From Lentisphaerota bacterium (GTDB lineage: Bacteria > Verrucomicrobiota > Lentisphaeria > Victivallales > Victivallaceae): a stretch of 64,000 nt of DNA. Location: the NCBI GenBank assembly GCA_015061575.1, contig SUWF01000011.1:1-64000 (forward strand). Reading direction: 5' to 3'. A program made the position numbers and the translations under genes. Below are positions 24,272 to 32,891 of the stretch, one piece after another (the stretch's first letter is position 1; every line of letters begins with the position of its first letter). The notes under the pieces were generated by a model. The model made no database searches, was not told the origin of the DNA, and was given only the letters and a program-made list of their open reading frames with translations.

Positions 24272-25705
24272 TTAAAAAACTGTTCCCATTTCGTTGAGGA
24301 TCGCCCCCAACAGCATACCCACGCCGGCAATCAGCACAAACACCAGCACCAGCATCGGAATAAACGTAAGTTTTTCCAATTTGAGCAGTTCCAAAGCAGA
24401 AGCCGGGCAGCTGCACCGCTCGCCCATGATCATACGCATAGCATGATAGGTCATACCGGCAAAAACCACAAACAACAACAGCAGCACCACTGCCCCCAGC
24501 ACCGGCCCGGCCGCTTTGACCAAAACCATTTCGGTAATAAACAGCGGCGACGGCGGCATACCGCACAGCAGCAGTAATGCCAGCAGATAGGTTATGGCAT
24601 TGCGGCGGCTGATACCCAGCAGACCGCTGATCGAACTTATGCGCTGAGTTCCGCAGGCCAGCTGAATATTATCTGCCGCCATAAACAGCACCACTTTGAG
24701 CAAAGCATGAGCTGCTATGTGCAGCAAGGCTGCCCACTCGTAACCCAATGCCCAGAGGATGGAAACCAATCCCATGTGTTCCATACTTGAATATGCCAGC
24801 ATACGCTTATAATCCTGTTGCCGGATAATGAAAAATGCCGCCATGGCCAATGAAAATATCCCCAATATTATCAAAAGATTGTTACAGAAGTTCTGCACTT
24901 CCGCCGGAGCCACCGCCAATACCCGCACTATTCCCAAAAATGAACAGGCCAGCAATGCCCCGGATGAAAGTACCGACAGCACGCCCGGCGCCTCGCTGTA
25001 AGCATCCGGCATCCATGCCTGAAACGGCGCCAGCCCCATCTTGGTTCCGTACCCCGCCAGCATAAATACAAAAGCCGCTTTATACCATGCCGGGTGGATG
25101 TTACTGTTGGCCAGCAGCAGCATATCCATGCCGCCGTGGCTGTTGCCGCCGGCGATCGCCAGCAGCATGGTTCCGAACAAAGCAAAACCAATGCCGATCG
25201 AGCAAAGCAAAATATACTTCCACATCGCTTCCAGCGAATTACCGGAGCGCCGGAAAATGATCAGCGGCGCACTGGCCAGCGTCGTAGCTTCCATCGCCAC
25301 CCACAGCAAACCGAAGTTGCGGGAGGCAGCCACCAGCGTCATACTGCTCAAAAAGCCCAGCAGACAAATCGCCACCAGCTGCGGAGAAAGAAATTTTTCG
25401 GCATTTTCCAAAAACTTCTGCCGCACCATCGGGAAATACTTTATAGTCTGCAAACCGGAAAGCAAAAATAACAGGCTTATAACGCTCAATACCGTCCGGG
25501 ACAAAACATCCTGTCCCACCAGAGAATATATTTTTTCCGGCAATCCATCATCCCATTCCGGCATGATCCACAGCAGCGCACTCCCAAGACAGTGCAATAC
25601 CGCTGTAATATTGATCACCCAAACATGTACCTTGAGCCGGTCACCGGCTCCCCACACCGCCAGCAAACCGGCCAGCGGCAAAAATATCAACAACAGCGTG
25701 ATCAT
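24272..25705 (-). CDS. Antiporter-type membrane subunit (NuoN/M-, HyfF-like)
   Basis: A 477-residue proton-pumping-type subunit with about 14 membrane helices. It has the Mrp-antiporter family core: LWVAMEATTLASAPLIIF with the essential Glu in helix 5, KMGLAPFQAWMPDAYSEAPGVLSVLSS (placed by KMGLAPFQAWMPDAY), then YSSMEHMGLVSILWAL and the discontinuous-helix lysine segment HALLKVVLFM. HyfF/HycC-like subunits of hydrogenase complexes move protons or sodium ions. Its ATG overlaps the preceding gene's stop by four bases, giving coupled translation. Together with the 632-residue subunit it gives the complex two ion channels. Confidence 0.85.
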   Translation of the reverse strand: MITLLLIFLPLAGLLAVWGAGDRLKVHVWVINITAVLHCLGSALLWIMPEWDDGLPEKIYSLVGQDVLSRTVLSVISLLFLLSGLQTIKYFPMVRQKFLENAEKFLSPQLVAICLLGFLSSMTLVAASRNFGLLWVAMEATTLASAPLIIFRRSGNSLEAMWKYILLCSIGIGFALFGTMLLAIAGGNSHGGMDMLLLANSNIHPAWYKAAFVFMLAGYGTKMGLAPFQAWMPDAYSEAPGVLSVLSSGALLACSFLGIVRVLAVAPAEVQNFCNNLLIILGIFSLAMAAFFIIRQQDYKRMLAYSSMEHMGLVSILWALGYEWAALLHIAAHALLKVVLFMAADNIQLACGTQRISSISGLLGISRRNAITYLLALLLLCGMPPSPLFITEMVLVKAAGPVLGAVVLLLLFVVFAGMTYHAMRMIMGERCSCPASALELLKLEKLTFIPMLVLVFVLIAGVGMLLGAILNEMGTVF

Positions 25706-26406
25706 GCTTTAACCTCACTTTCACCGGAATCATCGGCTTCGTCTTCATCAAGTTCGTTGAGATGGGTCAATTCATTGGCATCGATGTGCGAAAATTCCCG
25801 GCTGATGTGGAACATGGCGATCCCCATTACAAAAACCAGCACCAGCACGTCCAGCAATATACCAAGTTCCACCAGCAGACCACATTCCACGGCCATGCCC
25901 AGACCAAATACAGTGATACCATTTTCAAAAATCAGGAATCCCACCACCTGAGTCAAAGCTTTTTTGCGGGCCATTACAATAAACAGCCCGGAAATCATGG
26001 TCGTAAATGCCACCGGCGCCGCCAGCACCGGTGTTCCGGCCGGCGCCACCCCGGTACGGATCCACAAATAGAACGCCAGCGCCGACAGCGCCAGCACGAT
26101 CGCCAGCGATCCGGCATAACCGACCAGCGGTTCCAACTCCCGCCGCACCTTAGCATGATCCATAGCATGCCGCAGCAGTCTGGGCAGCAACGCACCTTTG
26201 ATCACTCCGCCGATCAAAGCCACCAACAGTACCCCCAGCGTGGGAATACCATTGTGTTGAAAATCCCACATCGCCAGCGGAAAAAGTCCGATCAACAAAC
26301 CATGCAGCGCCGCCAGATGGATGCAATGCAGCATCCGGCTGGACGCCACCAGCGCAAGATCTATAAGCAGCAACACTGCCAGAATTATTTCACTTATATG
26401 AGTCAC
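25702..26406 (-). CDS. HyfE-like membrane subunit
   Basis: 234 residues from a GTG at 26406, which overlaps the upstream gene's TGA by four bases (GTGA). An aaaggagg site precedes it, and the longer frame upstream is just overlap with the NuoH-like gene. Seven or so membrane helices are seen. The pattern IILAVLLLIDLALVASSRML, GGVIKGALLP and ENGITVFGLGMAVE with the acidic helix residue matches HyfE/EhaX-type NuoK-like subunits. The tail is strongly acidic (ELDEDEADDSGESE), which is unusual. It would complete the ion-transport arm of the complex. Confidence 0.8.
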   Translation of the reverse strand: MTHISEIILAVLLLIDLALVASSRMLHCIHLAALHGLLIGLFPLAMWDFQHNGIPTLGVLLVALIGGVIKGALLPRLLRHAMDHAKVRRELEPLVGYAGSLAIVLALSALAFYLWIRTGVAPAGTPVLAAPVAFTTMISGLFIVMARKKALTQVVGFLIFENGITVFGLGMAVECGLLVELGILLDVLVLVFVMGIAMFHISREFSHIDANELTHLNELDEDEADDSGESEVKA

Positions 26407-27350
26407 TTGACTGCCTCCTTTCCAAAAATCGCTACCAATACGATCGCAAACATCGCCACTGCAAAAGCTCCCGCCAACAGCTGAGGCACTTTCAAAAAGC
26501 GATAGCGGGCCATAATGGATTCCACCACACCTACAGAAATACACAATAACAACATAAGCAAGTAATAAAGCACCATATTCAACCCGATACCACCGCAAAG
26601 ATTCGGCAGCAGCAGCGTAGATAAAAAGGCAAGAAACACCCAGAGCTTCAAAGCCGCCGCATAATGGATGGCCGCCAGATCCGGGCCGCTGTTATCCAGG
26701 ATCATTGCTTCGTGGATCATGGTAAGTTCCAAATGGGTTTCCGGATCATCGACCGGGATCCGGCAATTTTCGCACAGCATCACCAGATAAAAAGCCAATG
26801 CCAGAAACAGCATTGCCGTGCCGCCGGACAACCAGCTTTTCGGATCCAGCGCCGTCAAACACCCGGAAAGTGTAAAACTGCCGGTCAACATCACCAGCGC
26901 CGCCAGCACGGTTAAAAGCACGCCTTCTGCCAGCATGGAAAACTGACACTCCCGGCTGCTGCCCATGCCTTCAAAGGCCGACGCAGTTTCCATCGCCGCC
27001 AGCACCGTCAACATCCGCCCAATCCCGGCCAGATAAATGAACAGCACCAAATCTCCAGCAAAGGCAACCGGCGATACTATACAACCTGCCGGCAGCAAAA
27101 AGAGCATCAGCACGGTTGCCGCCAAAGTTCCCCAGGGGGCCAGTTTGAACACCGACCCGCTGGAAGTGCTGTAAACAGCGGATTTCTTCAAAAGCTTGTT
27201 CAAATCGTAATAAAGCTGCAGCAGCCGGGGGCCTTTCCGGCCGGCAAAAAACGCTTTGGTTTTGTTGATAATACCGATCAGCAGCGGCGATAACACCAGC
27301 GCTGCCAGCAAATTAACGATCCACAGCAAAGAAAAATATTTTTCACTCAT
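26403..27350 (-). CDS. NuoH-like (HyfC/HycD) membrane subunit
   Basis: A 315-residue subunit with about eight membrane helices, the link between the hydrophilic and membrane arms in complex I and group 4 hydrogenases. The conserved loops are KTKAFFAGRKGPRLLQLYYDLNKLLKK (placed by FFAGRKGPRLLQLYYDL), the acidic AFEGMGSSRECQF with Glu next to the quinone/ion path, and DDPETHLELTMIHEAMILD (placed by ETHLELTMIHEAMIL). All the charged residues that line the path are there. It overlaps its neighbours on both sides (8 and 4 bases). Confidence 0.85.
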   Translation of the reverse strand: MSEKYFSLLWIVNLLAALVLSPLLIGIINKTKAFFAGRKGPRLLQLYYDLNKLLKKSAVYSTSSGSVFKLAPWGTLAATVLMLFLLPAGCIVSPVAFAGDLVLFIYLAGIGRMLTVLAAMETASAFEGMGSSRECQFSMLAEGVLLTVLAALVMLTGSFTLSGCLTALDPKSWLSGGTAMLFLALAFYLVMLCENCRIPVDDPETHLELTMIHEAMILDNSGPDLAAIHYAAALKLWVFLAFLSTLLLPNLCGGIGLNMVLYYLLMLLLCISVGVVESIMARYRFLKVPQLLAGAFAVAMFAIVLVAIFGKEAVK

Positions 27351-29241
27351 GATTGACTTGCTCCATATTTACTGCCGCTGCCGCACGCTTGCTGTCACTC
27401 TTGCTGCCGGTCAAAAAACACCCCAGCAGCATCAGCATTATCGCCAGCACCATGATCAATATATACACATGCAGAAATCCGGACTGCAAATGCCGCACTT
27501 TGTCGGATACTGCGCTGAAAAAACCAAAAACCGGTTTCCACACCAAACGTCCCAGCCCATCCGGGGTTTCGACTGACAGTTCAGCGTGTTCCGGGAAGAG
27601 GCCCTGCGGCTTTTGGAGCGACTTTTTCTGCTGCAATATTTCATTGAAAAGGTCAGCCAACGGTTGAATAAACGCCGTTGCTGTGTATTGCATACGTCCG
27701 GTCGGAGCAGCAAATCCGCAATCCCAGGTTGGCCCTGCCGCCCGGCTGCGATTGAGCATTTTCCAACGGATGAACAACAGTACGCCAGTTAACAAAACCA
27801 GGGCAACAGCAAACAAACTGTTGTAAAATAACGGCGGGAAAAGCAGCATCTGACGTGCCGGATCTTCCTCCCACAAGCTTGACAGCACTCCGGCCGCCAG
27901 CCAGGGAGCCGCCAGCGTCATAGCCAGCGCCGGCACTCCGGTAATAAGCTGCGCCAACACCATGGAATTGCTTTCTGTGGCAGCGTTTTCGGCCGCCTGA
28001 CTGCGGGGTTCACCGGCAAAAACCGCCGAAACAGTTTTGCTGAAAGCTGCCGCAGCCATCCCACCGGTCAACGCCAGCAGCACCACCGTGGCCACACACA
28101 CAGCAAAAATGCCGCCGGAAGCAGTCGCTATACCGCAGAATGCCGCCATATAGATCAGCAGTTCTCCGGTAAAACCGCAAAATGGCGGCAATCCAGAAAT
28201 ACCTAATGAAGAAAGCGTAAACATCAAACCGGTGCAAGGCAGTTTTCTGCTCAAACCGCCCATCACATCCATATCCAGCGTATGCATGGATTTATAAACC
28301 GAACCGGCCCCCAGAAAAAGCGTCGATTTAAGCAGAGCATGATTGATCAAATGCAGCATCCCGCCGGTAAAAGCAAAAAGCGTTATGATTGAATTATTTA
28401 TACTGCTGCCTAATATTCCCAAAGCCAATGCCAGCGTGATTATGCCGATATTTTCCACACTGGAGTAAGCCAGCAAACGTTTGAGATCGCTTTGAGCAGC
28501 TCCAAACATGATTCCGCCCAGCATCCCGATCGCTCCCAGAAAGAAAAACACCCAACCGGCAGCAACAGCATTCATAACTTCCGGCACCCAGCTGATTATG
28601 CCGTAAAATCCCAGCGGGATCATAGCCGCCGACATCAACGCCGAAACCGGCGCCGGAGCTGCCGGATGCGCTTCCGGCAGCCACACATGCAGCAGCGGAA
28701 AACCGGCTTTCAGCCCGAAGGCGATCACGATAAGCGCGGCCAAAACTGCCGGCGGTGCCGCCTGCCCGGCCGTCAAACTCCAAATCAGCAGCAAACCGCC
28801 GGCTTCGCAAGCCAGCAGATAGATCCACGCTGCCTGCCGGACATTTTCTTTGCGCCAGTCAAATGCCACCAATGCAAAACTGGCCAGCCCCATAACTTCC
28901 CAGGCGACCAGAAAAGTGAATCCCTTGCCCAGCATGGTCACTGCCAGCATGGCCAGCAAAGTCAAATCAAAGCAGAACCAATACAAACTCATCCGCTTTT
29001 TACCATGATCACTCATATAGCCCGGGGAGTGACAGGCTGCCGCGATCCCCACCAGGCAGATCGGCAGCTGAAAACACCCCGACAGCAGCGAACCGGAAAA
29101 CAATCCGACCAGCTTGATCAATAAGGCCAATACGCCCCCTCCCCCGCCGAGGCAGGAAGCGAGCTTGTCATTTCTGCGGCACAATAAAGCTCCGGCCGCA
29201 CTTGCCGCCAACAAAGTCAGCACCAACAAATCAATACTCAT
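27343..29241 (-). CDS. NuoL-like (HyfB/HycC-type) antiporter subunit
   Basis: A 632-residue membrane protein and the first gene of the operon. It shares the antiporter-family core: FLVAWEVMGLASFALVAFDW with the helix-5 Glu, KAGFPLLHVWLPEAHPAAPAPVSALMS (placed by AGFPLLHVWLPEAHPAAPAP), YSSVENIGIITLALALG and the lysine segment NHALLKSTLFLGAGS. The C-terminal 130 residues, with two more helices and a basic stretch, extend beyond the standard core, as in HyfB. It starts at an ATG with agga upstream. The predicted promoter lies about 72 bases upstream. Confidence 0.85.
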   Translation of the reverse strand: MSIDLLVLTLLAASAAGALLCRRNDKLASCLGGGGGVLALLIKLVGLFSGSLLSGCFQLPICLVGIAAACHSPGYMSDHGKKRMSLYWFCFDLTLLAMLAVTMLGKGFTFLVAWEVMGLASFALVAFDWRKENVRQAAWIYLLACEAGGLLLIWSLTAGQAAPPAVLAALIVIAFGLKAGFPLLHVWLPEAHPAAPAPVSALMSAAMIPLGFYGIISWVPEVMNAVAAGWVFFFLGAIGMLGGIMFGAAQSDLKRLLAYSSVENIGIITLALALGILGSSINNSIITLFAFTGGMLHLINHALLKSTLFLGAGSVYKSMHTLDMDVMGGLSRKLPCTGLMFTLSSLGISGLPPFCGFTGELLIYMAAFCGIATASGGIFAVCVATVVLLALTGGMAAAAFSKTVSAVFAGEPRSQAAENAATESNSMVLAQLITGVPALAMTLAAPWLAAGVLSSLWEEDPARQMLLFPPLFYNSLFAVALVLLTGVLLFIRWKMLNRSRAAGPTWDCGFAAPTGRMQYTATAFIQPLADLFNEILQQKKSLQKPQGLFPEHAELSVETPDGLGRLVWKPVFGFFSAVSDKVRHLQSGFLHVYILIMVLAIMLMLLGCFLTGSKSDSKRAAAAVNMEQVNHE

Positions 29242-29283
29242 TTTTAATTATCCTGTTGATTTTTTTGAGAGCATTCACCAAAA

Positions 29284-29304
29284 GAGCTGTCTTTTCAACA
29301 GCCC
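29284..29304 (-). other. Imperfect hairpin in the Ehr operon leader
   Basis: On the minus strand gggctgt pairs with acagctc (one mismatch) around a seven-base loop and is followed by tttt. It lies between the predicted promoter and the first gene. It could be a weak attenuator, or the remains of a terminator for the DUF2156 gene. Confidence 0.35.
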
Positions 29305-29312
29305 CATACTAT

Positions 29313-29341
29313 AATATACCATACATAATCATTATACGCAA
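29313..29341 (-). promoter_or_regulatory. Predicted promoter of the Ehr operon
   Basis: On the minus strand TTGCGT (29341-29336), 17 bases, then TATATT (29318-29313). It ends about 72 bases before the start codon at 29241 and only a few bases after the stop of the DUF2156 gene. Confidence 0.45.
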
Positions 29342-29350
29342 GAAAAAAGT

Positions 29351-30262
29351 TTATTTAAGCAATCCCTCCGGCACATTCAACGTTTGACGGCAATACAAAT
29401 ACTCCGGATCCAGCGCCTGTTTGGCCCTCCGCAATCCCGGATCGTTGAGATCCTGTTCCCGGTTCATCTTGCAAAAACCATTCTGCAGCAAATATTCAGT
29501 CAGCGCAGCGGTAAGTTTGGCTCCGCAGCCCCGGTATTTATGGTCGGCTTTTTCAAAATGCACCACTGCCATATTTTGCCAAGTCCGCCCGCAGATGGCA
29601 AAACCTGCCAGTTGTTCCCGTACTCTAAGCATCACCCCCAGCAAACCATGCTGAGAGCGGCTCCAAAGCTCCGGCAATCTTTCCATAGCCAGTTTTTCTT
29701 CCAGACCCGATCCGTCAGCCCAATACTCTGCAGAAAGAGCTGCGCTGAAATCGATGATTTCCGGCAAACTCTCCACGGTTATACTTTCGACCCGATAATT
29801 ATTTTCATACTCTCGTTCAAACTGCCGCACCTGATTGTGCCGTTTGCGCAGCTTGCTGCCGGAAAATGCCTGCAAATGCGACAAATCATATATGTAGTCA
29901 GCTTCGCCCGGATCGGCAGTCAAGGCCAGATATTCCGCCGCCTGCGGAAATTTTTGCTGATAATCCGGCGGCACATCGCCCAAGGTAAACTCTCCGGGGC
30001 AGCACTCAGCAAAATTTTTCAACCAATCAAGCAAACGCTCCGGAGCAATATCGCCGCCCAGCGGATAAAAAAGATACTGCTGATCAAAACTTACTATCCA
30101 AAGATATTCTCCATCAGCCAGATAGTGCCAGTTATATGTATCCATATAGAGCTGCAAATTACTCCACAGCACCTCACAGCTGACCCGGGGCGCATGTTCC
30201 GAATAACGGAAAAAAAGCTCAAACGCATCCGCATTGAGCAACTTGAAATCACTTTTTTGCAT
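29351..30262 (-). CDS. DUF2156 (phosphatidylglycerol lysyltransferase-like) domain protein
   Basis: A 303-residue protein of the GNAT-like fold found in the C-terminal domain of MprF and in free-standing DUF2156 proteins. Typical stretches are FSGSKLRKRHNQVRQFEREYE (placed by GSKLRKRHNQVRQFE) in the middle, LLGVMLRVREQLAGFAICGRT, and the end YLLQNGFCKMNREQDLNDPGLRRAK (placed by MNREQDLNDPGLRRAK), which is the signature of this branch. It lacks the membrane domain of MprF, so it is cytosolic. Such free-standing proteins are poorly understood; they may transfer an amino acid or acyl group. It is a single gene between rnpB (divergent) and the Ehr operon. Confidence 0.75.
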   Translation of the reverse strand: MQKSDFKLLNADAFELFFRYSEHAPRVSCEVLWSNLQLYMDTYNWHYLADGEYLWIVSFDQQYLFYPLGGDIAPERLLDWLKNFAECCPGEFTLGDVPPDYQQKFPQAAEYLALTADPGEADYIYDLSHLQAFSGSKLRKRHNQVRQFEREYENNYRVESITVESLPEIIDFSAALSAEYWADGSGLEEKLAMERLPELWSRSQHGLLGVMLRVREQLAGFAICGRTWQNMAVVHFEKADHKYRGCGAKLTAALTEYLLQNGFCKMNREQDLNDPGLRRAKQALDPEYLYCRQTLNVPEGLLK

Positions 30263-30518
30263 ATTCCTGTGAGGTAATCAAAAATCATTCCTTGCCAAGC
30301 GAATAACTTGATAAAAACCTCTCCTGATAAAAAAATTATTTTATGCGGGGCCTCTTCAAATCGCAAAGCCGCCTTTTACCGCACTATATATTACTATAGC
30401 CATCAGAGAGAATATTACCACTGCAGCAACCCGGCAACCCGACAAAAAACAGGAAAAAAGTTAAAAAACATCAAGCTTTACTTGAATATTAGCTCATTTG
30501 TGGTATATTTATCTGTTA

Positions 30519-30906
30519 GCAGCGGTTGACAGGCAATCGCTCCCGGACTTGGTTCCGGGGGAGGAAAGTCCGGACTGCATAGAGCAGGAAGTCCTTTTCA
30601 GCACCCAGGGTTCGCCGCAAGTGTGAAAGAAGGATACTGCGGACTATAAGCCGCAGGAAGGAAAGTGCAACAGAAAAAAAACCGCCGGAATTTATTTTCC
30701 GGTAAGGGTGAAAAGGCGGGGTAAGAGCCCGCCGGACGCTCAGCGAAAGCGGCGCCGCACAGGCAAACCCCTTCCGCAGCAAGACCAAATAGGGAACGAG
30801 TTGCTGCTCGCAACGCTACAAGTTCCGGGTTCTGGTCGCATAGACAGATGATTGCCGCCGGTTCTTTACGGAACCGGAACAGAATCCGGCTTATCTCAAC
30901 AGCTGC
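30519..30906 (+). ncRNA. rnpB: RNase P RNA (bacterial class A)
   Basis: The conserved core is clear. The 5' part has GGAGGAAAGTCCGGAC, the specificity part includes the GGAAAGTGCAACAGA stretch, and the 3' part has the conserved ATAGACAGATGATTGCC and ACAGAATCCGGCTTA. The ends pair as helix P1 (gcagcggttga at 30519-30529 with tcaacagctgc at 30896-30906, one mismatch), so the limits are good to a few bases. RNase P cuts the 5' leader from pre-tRNAs, including the tRNA-Arg at 5025-5100. A TATATT at 30504-30509 is a plausible -10 element. No protein-coding frame is credible here. Confidence 0.95.
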
Positions 30907-30975
30907 CTTTATTTGGATATTTTTTGTAACGAGGCAATAAAAAAAGACCTCAAGCATTATGGATAGTTTGTTTGT

Positions 30976-31785
30976 ATGAGTAAGATTGCAATTTTAAGTG
31001 ACATTCATGCCAATGCCGACGCATTGCAGCAGGTTTTGGCGGTATGCGAATCCGTGGGTGTGGATAAGTATGTGTCGCTGGGGGATATTGTAGGATACAA
31101 CGCCGAGCCTCAGCTTTGTCTGCACATGGTCAACGACCTCAATCCGATTGCCATGGTCCGTGGCAATCATGACGATTATACAGCTTTGGACGATGAGGAA
31201 ATGGAAGGCTTCAACCCCAACGCCCGCAAAGCTATCCTCTGGACCCGCAGTCAGTTGACTATAGAAGAACGCCGCTGGGTGGGGGCTGCCCCGCTGCGTA
31301 TGACCTTGCCGGGTATGCCGATGACGTTTGTTCATGCCACGCTCGATTCGCCAAATTCCTGGGGGTATGTTTTTGATGCCTACCACGCCATAGATAACTT
31401 TTCGTATCAGCTTACTCAGCTCTGCTTCTGCGGGCACTCGCATGTGCCGGTGGCTTTCTGCAAACGGCCGTTTGCAGCCGGGCCGATGCGGGGTGTGGAA
31501 GAAGTTCCGGACTGGGTACAGATAAACAACGCCCTGCCCGGTAATTTTGATCAAATGGATACTTTTGCGGTCAAACTGGAACCCGGCTGCAAGTATCTCT
31601 TCAATATCGGCAGCATCGGGCAGCCGCGCAACCATGACCCCCGGGCATCGTTTGCCGTGTTTGACGATACTGCGCGCATCATAACCCGTTACGCCGTACC
31701 TTACGATATAGCCAGTGCCCAGCAAAAAGTGCTGGCGGCCGGCCTGCCGGAACGGCTGGCCAACCGGCTGGCGCTGGGTGAGTGA
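30976..31785 (+). CDS. Metallophosphoesterase (YfcE/MJ0936-like)
   Basis: A 269-residue calcineurin-like phosphoesterase. All metal-binding motifs stand in order: SDIHANADAL (Asp and His), LGDIVGYNAEP, RGNHDDYT, a His in FVHATLD, and CGHSHVPVAF. It belongs to the group of single-domain phosphodiesterases that act on nucleotides or RNA ends in vitro; the substrate in the cell is unknown. It starts 70 bases after rnpB and is followed after six bases by the heptosyltransferase gene, so the two are probably co-transcribed. Confidence 0.88.
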   Translation: MSKIAILSDIHANADALQQVLAVCESVGVDKYVSLGDIVGYNAEPQLCLHMVNDLNPIAMVRGNHDDYTALDDEEMEGFNPNARKAILWTRSQLTIEERRWVGAAPLRMTLPGMPMTFVHATLDSPNSWGYVFDAYHAIDNFSYQLTQLCFCGHSHVPVAFCKRPFAAGPMRGVEEVPDWVQINNALPGNFDQMDTFAVKLEPGCKYLFNIGSIGQPRNHDPRASFAVFDDTARIITRYAVPYDIASAQQKVLAAGLPERLANRLALGE

Positions 31786-31791
31786 TAAATT

Positions 31792-32877
31792 ATGAAAAAT
31801 AATCGTAAATCAGCATCTGTCAGCAACGCCTATTCCGAGGATGTCAAACGGATACTGATCGTTAAACCCAGCAGTCTGGGCGATATATTTCATGTTTTTC
31901 CGGCCGTGGCCCGCTTGCAGGAACTCTTCCCCAATGCGGAATTCGACTGGCTGATCCACCCGGCGTTTGCCGATGCTCTGGATTACGCTCCGGTGCCGGT
32001 CAGACGCAAGATATTGTTCCGCCGGCAGGAGCTGGGCAGAGTATCTTCCATGCTTATGGAATTTATTGTTTTGGCCAGAGAACTGCGCAAAGATCCTTAT
32101 GATTATGTGTTTGATTTTCAGGGCTTGTTCCGCAGTGCGTTGTTCGCCCGGATCGCCCGCGGCAAGGTGATCGGCTTTGCCCGCCCGCGCGAGCCCATGG
32201 CCCGCTGGTTTTATCACCGCTGGTGCAAGGTCAATCTGCGGCTCCACGCAGTACGGCGCAATCAATTGCTGGTGGAAAGATTCTTCCACACCGGCACCAT
32301 GCGCACCCAAACGACTATTTCCAGCAGCCAGCGCCACTATCAAACTTTGCGTCCCAAGCTGGAACGGTTAGGCATTGCAGAAAATGATCTGCTTATCGGC
32401 ATATCACCCGGCGCCCGCTGGGAAAGCAAAACGTTTCCGCCGGAACTCTTCGCCAGAAGTGTGACGCTGGCTGCCGAAATGAATCCGGAAGCCAAGTTTG
32501 TCATCATGGGCGCTCCGGCGGATCAGAAAAATGCGGAAACGATCCGGCTGCTGACCAATTCCGACCGGGTATATTCGCTGGCCGGATCCACTGATTTGGG
32601 GGAATTGATCGAATTGATCAGGCGCTGCAAACTCCTGCTGGCCAACGACAGCGGTCCGGTGCATATAGCGGCGGCAGCGCAGATCCCGGTAGTCTGTTTT
32701 TATGGACCTACCAATCCCAATCTGACGGGACCTTTTGGAGATATCCACACGATTTTCCAGCGGGGGGATTTAAACTGTATAAAATGTATGCACCGTAAAT
32801 GCAAACTTGTTACCACTGAGTGCCACAACATTGATGCGGCAGCTGTGGCTGCAGCGATTTATAAAAAACTTCAATAA
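31792..32877 (+). CDS. Lipopolysaccharide heptosyltransferase (GT9, WaaC-like)
   Basis: A 361-residue GT9 glycosyltransferase. It has the start KRILIVKPSSLGDIFHVFPA, which fits heptosyltransferase I better than II, the linker DYVFDFQGLFRSALFARI with the catalytic-type Asp, ISPGARWESKTFPPELFA and LLANDSGPVHIAAAAQIPVVCFYGPT (placed by ANDSGPVHIAAAAQIP). It would act on the LPS inner core at the cytosolic face of the inner membrane. It is probably in one transcript with the phosphoesterase and the secreted protein that follows 14 bases later. Exact acceptor is inferred. Confidence 0.85.
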   Translation: MKNNRKSASVSNAYSEDVKRILIVKPSSLGDIFHVFPAVARLQELFPNAEFDWLIHPAFADALDYAPVPVRRKILFRRQELGRVSSMLMEFIVLARELRKDPYDYVFDFQGLFRSALFARIARGKVIGFARPREPMARWFYHRWCKVNLRLHAVRRNQLLVERFFHTGTMRTQTTISSSQRHYQTLRPKLERLGIAENDLLIGISPGARWESKTFPPELFARSVTLAAEMNPEAKFVIMGAPADQKNAETIRLLTNSDRVYSLAGSTDLGELIELIRRCKLLLANDSGPVHIAAAAQIPVVCFYGPTNPNLTGPFGDIHTIFQRGDLNCIKCMHRKCKLVTTECHNIDAAAVAAAIYKKLQ

Positions 32878-32891
32878 GGAGTTTACTTTTT

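Noticed and set aside
30516-30957. Small minus-strand frames over the RNase P RNA
   Set aside because: The DNA has the conserved RNase P core; frames here are chance.
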